From: Desulfobacterales bacterium
GTDB lineage: Bacteria > Desulfobacterota > Desulfobacteria > Desulfobacterales > UBA11574
Length of the DNA stretch: 6,025 nucleotides
Assembly (NCBI GenBank): GCA_030145595.1
Contig: JAQYVG010000205.1
Span: 1-6,025 of the forward strand
Direction: 5' to 3'
In this document: piece by piece, positions 1-4,192 of the stretch
How the letters are laid out: each line of letters opens with the position of its first letter
Position numbering within the stretch: the stretch's first letter is position 1
Notes under the pieces: generated by a model
What the model was told of the DNA's origin: nothing
Database searches by the model: none
Seen by the model: the letters and a program-made list of their open reading frames with translations, nothing else
Position numbers and translations under genes: made by a program

Positions 1-2
1 AT

Positions 3-68
3 GTTGAAAGCGGCGGCGAAAAACGTGTGAATGCCGTCTTTTTTTCCGGTGGGAAGGGTTTGAAGTGA
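3..68 (+). CDS. possible C-terminal tail of an upstream plus-strand gene (partial)
   Basis: The third plus-strand frame is open from the window edge and ends at TGA 66-68, giving a tail that reads VESGGEKRVNAVFFSGGKGLK in two overlapping stretches (VESGGEKRVNAV, then NAVFFSGGKGLK). Its codons (GAA, GGC, CGT, GTG, GCC, GTC) resemble those of ilvC and cimA downstream. No function can be read from 21 residues. Another frame carries a 9-residue ATG ORF at 1-30, so the choice is uncertain. If real, the gene converges on pgsA, with repeat block A between the two. Confidence 0.25.
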   Translation, partial: VESGGEKRVNAVFFSGGKGLK

Positions 69-87
69 ACCGGAGCCAATGTAAATT

Positions 88-335
88 AAATTCCAAATAA
101 CAAGCATCAAATTACAAATAAATCACAATAACCGAAATTCAAAATAACAAACTTTGGAATTTCCTTGAGATTTGCCTGCCCGCCGTCTTTTTGGTGGGGT
201 GCTTGTAGTTTGGAGCTTGTTTGTTTTTTGCATGCCCGCCGTCTTTTTGGCGGGGTGCTTGGAATTTGTGATTTTAAACACAAAACTCCAAGGTAGAGCC
301 GGGTATCTCTGACCTTGCCCAAAAGACCTGGTTCT
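88..335. repeat. repeat block A: AT-rich words plus two GC-rich hairpins
   Basis: This fills most of the gap between the window edge and pgsA. The left part is built from degenerate words of the type ATTCCAAATAACAA and ACAAATAAATCACAA. The right part carries the reverse-complement words TTGGAATTTGTGATTT, so the block is loosely palindromic as a whole. Two hairpins lie inside it: CCCGCC 179-184 with GGTGGG 193-198, and CCCGCC 235-240 with GGCGGG 249-254. Both have the loop GTCTTTTT and both are followed by GGGTGCTTG. The last ~80 bp (257-335) match 3017-3095 of block B closely. The block ends about 12 bp from the pgsA stop. Its minus-strand translation (peptide PPKRRRA from the hairpin) is a by-product of the repeat. 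I place it in an intergenic repeat family, with no encoded function visible. Confidence 0.8.
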
Positions 336-346
336 TCAGGACTAAA

Positions 347-895
347 TTAAGCCTGCATAAGGCCCCTAAACTTAATAAAATAGTCGGCCCCGGATAACAG
401 GGTCATTGCCAGGGCCGCCCATAAAAATACGGACCCGATGGCATGAAAATCGATAGTAAAATGTTGATAATGTATTAAAAGAGGTATTATGGCGGCTATC
501 TGAAACCCGGTTTTATATTTTCCAAGACGGGATGACGAGATATCCTGCCCCTGTTGGGCGGCAATATTTCGCAGGCCGGTAACAGCAAGCTCCCGCCCGA
601 TGATAATGCAAACTATCCAGCCCGGAATCCATCCCAGTGACGCCAGCATGATAATAGCGGAAGATACCAGCAGTTTGTCTGCAAGCGGGTCCATGACCTT
701 GCCGAAAGTCGATACAAGCCCCTTGCGCCTTGCAAAAAAACCATCCAGAAAATCGGTTATGGCCGCAACGCTGAATAAAACGGCAGCCACAAACGCAAAC
801 AACTTGCCGGGAAACAACAGTAAAATCACAATCAGCGGAACCGCGGCAATGCGAAACAGGGTTAGATTATTGGGGTTGCTAAATATCTCTTTCAT
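347..895 (-). CDS. pgsA: CDP-diacylglycerol--glycerol-3-phosphate 3-phosphatidyltransferase (PGP synthase)
   Basis: This inner-membrane enzyme of phosphatidylglycerol synthesis transfers phosphatidyl from CDP-diacylglycerol to glycerol-3-phosphate, giving phosphatidylglycerophosphate and CMP. The 182-residue protein has the usual family length. It carries the complete CDP-alcohol phosphatidyltransferase signature: D48, D51-G52, A55-R56, G65, D69 and D73, the four aspartates being the metal and catalytic residues. The N-terminus NPNNLTLFR is typical of PgsA. Hydrophobic stretches at about 10-30, 33-47, 75-100, 131-142 and 152-170 fit a multi-span membrane protein. The ATG at 893-895 is preceded by a modest GAGTGGG ribosome site about 4 nt upstream. 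It is the last gene of the minus-strand group, and the 247-bp gap from the transaldolase gene is mostly the inserted element at 944-1133. No convincing terminator follows the stop. The family call is firm. PgsA rather than another CDP-alcohol transferase rests on length and N-terminus. Confidence 0.93.
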   Translation of the reverse strand: MKEIFSNPNNLTLFRIAAVPLIVILLLFPGKLFAFVAAVLFSVAAITDFLDGFFARRKGLVSTFGKVMDPLADKLLVSSAIIMLASLGWIPGWIVCIIIGRELAVTGLRNIAAQQGQDISSSRLGKYKTGFQIAAIIPLLIHYQHFTIDFHAIGSVFLWAALAMTLLSGADYFIKFRGLMQA

Positions 896-931
896 CTACC
901 CACTCGAAAACATAGTCCTTGCATTTAAAAT

Positions 932-943
932 CGTCGTTTTTTA
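932..943. repeat. left 12-bp direct repeat flanking the palindromic element
   Basis: CGTCGTTTTTTA here is identical to 1134-1145. The copies sit exactly at the outer edges of the inverted-repeat element, as expected for a target-site duplication. Half of the motif is a T run, which lowers the information content somewhat. Confidence 0.55.
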
Positions 944-1133
944 ATAGTGCAGCCACCAAGACACCAAGCCTCTAAGATTATAATACTAATTTAAATTGTC
1001 CGATTGGTTTAATTGGTTTAATTAGTTTTATTTGTTAACCAACCAAACCAATTTAACCAATAAAACTGAATCATTAAACTTTATAATCCATACTCTTTCT
1101 TTGTGCCTTTGTGCCCTAGTGGCTGAATGGTTA
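944..1133. mobile_element. palindromic MITE-like element, 190 bp, non-coding
   Basis: The outer ends are imperfect inverted repeats. Left arm 944-976 against the complement of 1131-1099 matches at 22 of 33 positions without gaps, with CAGCCAC shared exactly. GATTATA at 976-982 mirrors TATAATC at 1082-1088. The core is a long stem: 1003-1027 pairs with 1037-1061 at 21 of 25 positions around a 9-nt loop (left arm begins ATTGGTTTAATTGGTTTAA). Exact 12-bp direct copies of CGTCGTTTTTTA flank it at 932-943 and 1134-1145. No ORF of its own is visible, so it would depend on a transposase elsewhere. It lies in the transcript between the transaldolase gene and pgsA and would fold there. Mobility is inferred from the structure. 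It could instead be a static intergenic repeat. Confidence 0.6.
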
Positions 1134-1145
1134 CGTCGTTTTTTA
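1134..1145. repeat. right 12-bp direct repeat, overlapping the transaldolase stop codon
   Basis: This is identical to 932-943. Its last three bases (1143-1145) are the TAA stop codon of the transaldolase gene read on the minus strand. An insertion here would therefore have kept the protein intact while pushing pgsA about 200 bp away. Confidence 0.55.
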
Positions 1146-1790
1146 TTTTGCTTGTGATTTTTCCCAGTCGTCAAGAAAAGCTTTGATACCCTTGTCTGTC
1201 AGTGGATGGGCAGCCAGCTTGGCCAACACGTCAAAGGGGATGGTGGCAATGTCAGCCCCGATAAGGGCTGAATCCAGGACATGCAACGGATTGCGCACAC
1301 TTGCTACAATGATCTCGGTATCAAAGGCGTAATTACTGTATATTTCTACAATCTGTTCGACAAGCAGGAGCCCTTCCTGAGACAGGTCATCGAGACGACC
1401 GACAAACGGGCTGACAAAGGTCGCACCGGCTTTGGCCGCCATCAGAGCCTGCAATGGTGAAAATACCAGAGTTACATTTGTTTTGATTTCCTCTTGGGTA
1501 AGCTGGCGGGTTGCCTTCAAGCCGTCCACCGTCATGGGAACCTTTACAACGATATTTGCGTGAATCCCTGCCAGGTCCCGAGCTTCCTTTAGCATGCCTT
1601 CGGCATCAAGGCTGATAACCTCAGCACTGATGGGACCATCCACTACTGCGCAAATCTCTTGGATGATCTCTTTAAAGTCACCCCCTTCTTTGGCTATGAG
1701 ACTCGGATTGGTAGTAACACCGTCAACCATCCCCATACTGTGGGCTTCTTTGATTTCGTTTATGTTTGCTGTGTCAATAAAAAATTTCAT
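1143..1790 (-). CDS. tal: transaldolase, TalC/FSA-like short form
   Basis: This is a cytosolic class I (Schiff-base) enzyme of the small transaldolase family. It moves a dihydroxyacetone unit between sugar phosphates in the non-oxidative pentose-phosphate pathway. From the ATG at 1788-1790 it is 215 residues, typical for this short family. Visible motifs are FIDTA with D6, VTTNPS 25-30, and IVVKVP with the catalytic lysine K83. Where E. coli fructose-6-phosphate aldolase has Gln and Tyr, this protein has E57 (SAEV) and F129 (SPFVGR). These residues are typical of true transaldolases, so transaldolase is preferred over FSA. An in-frame TTG six bases upstream (1794-1796) is rejected because it lies only 2 nt from AGGAGG, whereas the ATG has 8-nt spacing. 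The gene starts 32 nt after the small cysteine protein gene and probably shares its transcript. Its stop codon lies inside a 12-bp direct repeat bordering the palindromic element. Confidence 0.92.
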   Translation of the reverse strand: MKFFIDTANINEIKEAHSMGMVDGVTTNPSLIAKEGGDFKEIIQEICAVVDGPISAEVISLDAEGMLKEARDLAGIHANIVVKVPMTVDGLKATRQLTQEEIKTNVTLVFSPLQALMAAKAGATFVSPFVGRLDDLSQEGLLLVEQIVEIYSNYAFDTEIIVASVRNPLHVLDSALIGADIATIPFDVLAKLAAHPLTDKGIKAFLDDWEKSQAK

Positions 1791-1798
1791 CTGCAAAA

Positions 1799-1804
1799 CC
1801 TCCT
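1799..1804 (-). promoter_or_regulatory. ribosome binding site that sets the transaldolase start
   Basis: CCTCCT on the plus strand reads AGGAGG on the minus strand, 8 nt before the ATG at 1788-1790 and only 2 nt before the in-frame TTG at 1794-1796. The spacing selects the ATG. Confidence 0.8.
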
Positions 1805-1822
1805 GTGCAATTACTGCGGAAT

Positions 1823-2083
1823 TTATTTTTTTAAACGCATGTTAATAAATTTATCTCTGCATTCCGGGCTGCAGAAATACAAATCCTGGCCGTCGGTCTT
1901 TAGATGTACACCGTCTCTTTGGGGAAAATAGACTTCGCATACAGGATCTTTAATCATCACGTCATCGATCTCACCGGCGGCTTTGCCGGCAAACGTTTTC
2001 GAGGTTGATGCGCTTGGCAGCGTCCAGGACTTCAACACCCGGTAACAAAGGTATATTAAACCTAAAAAGATCAGTAGTCGCAT
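1823..2083 (-). CDS. small membrane-anchored YHS/TRASH-like protein (PP0621-like)
   Basis: This 86-residue protein has one N-terminal hydrophobic segment (about 2-16), a short polar linker rich in Ser/Thr/Ala, and a compact C-terminal part. The latter carries DPVC (C49) and YFCSPEC (C71, C75) followed by RDKF. The C...CxxxC spacing and the DPVC and FCSxEC wording are those of YHS/TRASH-type metal-binding modules. The overall plan matches the small uncharacterised PP0621-like proteins as I remember them. No catalytic role is visible. A membrane-tethered metal or redox sensing/binding role is inference. The ATG at 2081-2083 lies inside the end of folK (13-nt overlap, different frame), so the two are probably translationally coupled. 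A GGTGG stretch about 11 nt upstream may serve as a weak ribosome site. The gene ends 32 nt before the transaldolase ATG. Confidence 0.8.
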   Translation of the reverse strand: MRLLIFLGLIYLCYRVLKSWTLPSASTSKTFAGKAAGEIDDVMIKDPVCEVYFPQRDGVHLKTDGQDLYFCSPECRDKFINMRLKK

Positions 2084-2577
2084 TGATACTCAACCACCCT
2101 TTGCCTATCTTCTCCCAGATTATTTAAAAGATGCCGTACATCTTTTTTGTAAACCGGGTGAATAAATGTGGGATTTATATCACATATAGGCTTTAACACA
2201 AAGCATCTTTTGTGCATTCGAGGATGGGGAATCACAAGCAAAGATGTTTTAAGCACTAAATCATCATAAAATATGATATCCATATCCAGAATCCTGGGGC
2301 CAAACCTTATCGTGTCACGGACTCGCCCGGCACTGCGCTCAATTGACTCTAATGTTTTTAACAGCTGAAAAGGATCGAGGGTGGTTTCAATTTTGATCAC
2401 TGCGTTGACAAACCAATCCTGATCAAGATAGTCAACAGGCTCGGTTTTGTAAAACCGTGAAATGCCGGTTAGTGCGGCTGTGCCGGTGCTTATCAGGGCA
2501 TCAATACCATTTTGACAGTTTGAACGTTTGTCTCCGATGTTGGATCCGGTACCAATGTAAGCCGTATGCTTTTTCAT
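2071..2577 (-). CDS. folK: 2-amino-4-hydroxy-6-hydroxymethyldihydropteridine diphosphokinase (HPPK)
   Basis: This cytosolic enzyme of folate synthesis transfers pyrophosphate from ATP to 6-hydroxymethyl-7,8-dihydropterin, giving the substrate of dihydropteroate synthase. The 168-residue length fits the single-domain family. In order it shows YIGTGSNIGDK 7-17, RFYKTEP 41-47, DWFVNAV 54-60, and the HPPK signature RFGPRILDMDII 91-102 with magnesium-binding D98 and D100. IPHPRMHKRCFVLKP follows at 116-130. The ATG at 2575-2577 has no strong Shine-Dalgarno sequence, and an out-of-frame ATG lies 10 nt upstream. It is the first gene of the minus-strand group and overlaps the next gene by 13 nt. No folP, folB or folE lies in the window, so it is separated from other folate genes here. 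The leader contains a short hairpin and two copies of CCATAGGGGT. Confidence 0.96.
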   Translation of the reverse strand: MKKHTAYIGTGSNIGDKRSNCQNGIDALISTGTAALTGISRFYKTEPVDYLDQDWFVNAVIKIETTLDPFQLLKTLESIERSAGRVRDTIRFGPRILDMDIIFYDDLVLKTSLLVIPHPRMHKRCFVLKPICDINPTFIHPVYKKDVRHLLNNLGEDRQRVVEYQCDY

Positions 2578-2588
2578 GTGCGATCATG

Positions 2589-2652
2589 CCATAGGGGTCA
2601 GTAAAAAATCATGGTCCAGAGAGCCAGGCTTTAATTTCACCCCATAGGGGTG
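2589..2652. promoter_or_regulatory. folK leader: repeated CCATAGGGGT motif and short hairpin
   Basis: CCATAGGGGT occurs exactly twice, at 2589-2598 and 2642-2651, a 53-bp shift. The second copy lies within a perfect hairpin, CACCCC 2638-2643 with GGGGTG 2647-2652 and loop ATA. Both copies lie between the candidate folK promoter and the folK ATG. They could be operator half-sites, an RNA structure in the leader or a minor genomic repeat. The sequence alone does not separate these. Confidence 0.35.
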
Positions 2653-2677
2653 TACCTATCTCAAATGAGTAAGTTAA

Positions 2678-2706
2678 ATTATAAATATCAAATGTCAAAC
2701 AAATAA
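2678..2706 (-). promoter_or_regulatory. candidate sigma-70 promoter for the folK group
   Basis: The minus strand reads a perfect TATAAT at 2683-2678. With a 17-bp spacer the -35 position (2706-2701) reads TTATTT, a weak match. A perfect TTGACA at 2698-2693 is only 9 bp from that TATAAT; paired instead with TTAACT at 2677-2672 the spacer is 15 bp. The region is AT-rich and is the only upstream space for the group, but the choice of elements is uncertain. Confidence 0.3.
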
Positions 2707-2721
2707 TCCGCCGCAGGCGGA
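2707..2721. repeat. short perfect hairpin in the folK-ilvC interval
   Basis: TCCGCC 2707-2712 pairs perfectly with GGCGGA 2716-2721 around the loop GCA. It is GC-rich inside otherwise AT-rich DNA and lies just left of repeat block B. No T run follows on either strand, so it is not a classical terminator. It resembles the GC cores of the block A/B hairpins but has a different loop. Confidence 0.5.
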
Positions 2722-2743
2722 ACCGAAAATAGTTTAGGAAGTG

Positions 2744-3095
2744 GAAATTCCAAATAACAAATTACAAATAACAAATAAATTCCAATGACCGAAAAAACAA
2801 ATAACAAACAAAAGAATAAAAAAATAGTTTTAGCTCTTGTTTGGAATTTGCCTGTCCGCCGTCTTTTTGGCGGGATGCTTGATATTTGTGATTCTTGCCT
2901 GCCTTTGGCATGGTATTTGTAATTTGGTGCTTGTAGTTTGGAATTTATTTGTAATTTGCCTGCCCGCCGTCTTTTTGGTGGGGTGCTTGATATTTGTGAT
3001 TTATTTGTCTTTTGTTGCTTGGAATTTGTGATTTTAGACACAAAACTCCAAGACAGAAACGGACAACTCTGACTTGGCTCAAAGACTAGGCTTTC
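2744..3095. repeat. repeat block B: second, longer copy of the hairpin repeat, upstream of ilvC
   Basis: This is the same architecture and orientation as block A. A left part of words such as ATTCCAAATAACAAATTACA (2745-2830) is followed by hairpin units and then a conserved tail. The hairpins are TCCGCC 2855-2860 with GGCGGG 2869-2874, a small TGCC/GGCA hairpin at 2900-2910, and CCCGCC 2963-2968 with GGTGGG 2977-2982. The two large ones share the loop GTCTTTTT with block A. The tail 3017-3095 aligns with 257-335 of block A, with GCTTGGAATTTGTGATTTTA shared exactly at its start. The block ends about 15 bp before the ilvC ribosome site, so the ilvC promoter or leader must lie in or beside it. 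Open frames through it on either strand are products of the repeat words and are not called as genes. Confidence 0.8.
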
Positions 3096-3109
3096 ATAGT
3101 TAAACCAAA

Positions 3110-3115
3110 AGGAGG
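3110..3115 (+). promoter_or_regulatory. ilvC ribosome binding site
   Basis: A perfect AGGAGG lies 5 nt before the ATG at 3121. It begins about 15 bp after the conserved tail of repeat block B, so it marks where gene-specific leader sequence starts. Confidence 0.8.
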
Positions 3116-3120
3116 ATATA

Positions 3121-4167
3121 ATGGCGATTATCAATTTTGGCGGTGTTGAAGAAGAAGTGATTACGTCCCAAGAATTTTCTTTGGAAAAAGCCCGCAAGGT
3201 GCTTGAAAACGAAACCGTTGCAATCTTGGGTTACGGCGTTCAGGGACCGGGGCAAGCTCTGAATTTGAGGGACAACGGCATCAACGTTATCGTCGGGCAG
3301 CGGGACAACAGTAAAACTTGGGATAAAGCGGTGGCCGACGGTTTTGTTCCCGGCGAAACCCTTTTTGGACTTGAGGAAGCCGCCCGTAAAGGGACCGTTG
3401 TGCAGTTTCTGCTTTCAGACGCCGGTCAGGTTGCCACCTGGCCGCAGATAAAACAGTGTTTAAATGAAGGTGATGCGCTCTATTTTTCACATGGTTTTTC
3501 AATAACTTTTAAAGATCAGACCAATATTATACCTCCTGAAAACGTCGATGTCATCCTGGTCGCCCCCAAAGGATCCGGCCGTACCGTTCGAACCAATTTT
3601 CTGGACGGCAGCGGCATCAACTCCAGCTTTGCCGTGCAGCAAGACTTTACCGGCAGAGCCAGGGAAAGAACCCTGGCCCTGGGTATTGCCATCGGCTCGG
3701 GTTATCTTTTCCCCACGACCTTTAAAAATGAAGTCCACAGCGATCTGACCGGCGAGCGCGGTGTATTGATGGGCTGTCTGGCCGGTGTGATGGAAGCCCA
3801 ATACAACACGCTTCGCAAGCACGGGCACAGCCCCAGCGAAGCCTTTAATGAAACCGTGGAAGAGCTTACCCAGAGTCTGATTCGACTGGTGGCCGAAAAT
3901 GGTATGGACTGGATGTTTTCTAACTGCAGCACCACCGCCCAGAGGGGAGCGCTGGACTGGGCGCCGAAGTTTCGTGACGCCGTTCTGCCGCTCTTTGACG
4001 AGCTGTATGAAAATGTCGTTTCCGGCGTTGAAACCAAACGGGTTCTTGAAGCCAACAGCGCCCCTGATTACCGGGAGAAACTGCAAATAGAGCTCGATCT
4101 TATCAAAAACTCTGAAATGTGGCGGGCAGGAGCCGCTGTACGGGCCCTGAGGCCCGAAAACAGATAA
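3121..4167 (+). CDS. ilvC: ketol-acid reductoisomerase (class I, Bacteroidetes-like variant)
   Basis: This cytosolic NAD(P)H- and Mg-dependent enzyme isomerises and reduces 2-acetolactate or 2-aceto-2-hydroxybutyrate on the valine/leucine and isoleucine routes. The 348 residues fit the short class I form. The Rossmann nucleotide loop GYGVQG is at 37-42, and the cofactor-phosphate loop VGQRDNSKTW at 58-67 has R61 and S64, suggesting NADPH. Other motifs are YFSHGF with H124, APKGSGRTVRT 148-158, the first metal pair D208/E212 in DLTGERG, and the second acidic pair E244/E248 in FNETVEEL. SNCSTTAQRGALDW at 267-280 completes the active site. GYGVQGPGQ instead of the common GYGSQGHAH, and the ending RPENR, recall the form I remember from Bacteroidetes; ancient transfer is possible but unproven. 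TAATAA double stops end the gene, 25 nt before cimA. Repeat block B lies just upstream. Confidence 0.96.
   Translation: MAIINFGGVEEEVITSQEFSLEKARKVLENETVAILGYGVQGPGQALNLRDNGINVIVGQRDNSKTWDKAVADGFVPGETLFGLEEAARKGTVVQFLLSDAGQVATWPQIKQCLNEGDALYFSHGFSITFKDQTNIIPPENVDVILVAPKGSGRTVRTNFLDGSGINSSFAVQQDFTGRARERTLALGIAIGSGYLFPTTFKNEVHSDLTGERGVLMGCLAGVMEAQYNTLRKHGHSPSEAFNETVEELTQSLIRLVAENGMDWMFSNCSTTAQRGALDWAPKFRDAVLPLFDELYENVVSGVETKRVLEANSAPDYREKLQIELDLIKNSEMWRAGAAVRALRPENR
4141..4156 (+). other. GC hairpin at the end of ilvC
   Basis: CGGGCC pairs perfectly with GGCCCG around the loop CTGA, encoding RALRP near the IlvC C-terminus, about 36 nt before the cimA ATG. No T run follows, so it is not a terminator. 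It might stabilise the upstream message or tune expression across the junction, but it may equally reflect codon choice. Confidence 0.3.
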
Positions 4168-4192
4168 TAAGCAATCATTAGGAGAACATATT

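Noticed and set aside
36..75. Rho-independent terminator (T run next to TCCGGT 45-50 / ACCGGA 69-74)
   Set aside because: On the plus strand the T run comes before the stem rather than after it, and on the minus strand it reads as A. The 18-nt loop is also large.
107..322. Minus-strand ORF of 71 residues with repeated PPKRRRA-like words
   Set aside because: It lies wholly in repeat block A. The basic peptide is the translation of the GC hairpin and recurs in block B; there is no ribosome site or protein-like composition.
174..2982. CRISPR array
   Set aside because: Repeats are hairpins at irregular distances (56 bp, about 2.6 kb, 108 bp), spacers are themselves repeated, and no cas genes are present.
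2837..3031. Plus-strand ILV-rich hydrophobic ORF as a branched-chain leader peptide
   Set aside because: The composition follows from the repeat words, no ribosome site is seen, and 64 residues is long for an attenuator peptide. Kept only as a weak hypothesis in the findings.
2688..3197. Minus-strand ORF of 169 residues across the ilvC upstream region
   Set aside because: It is built from repeat block B words, repeats the same PPKRRR peptides and overlaps the start of ilvC antisense.
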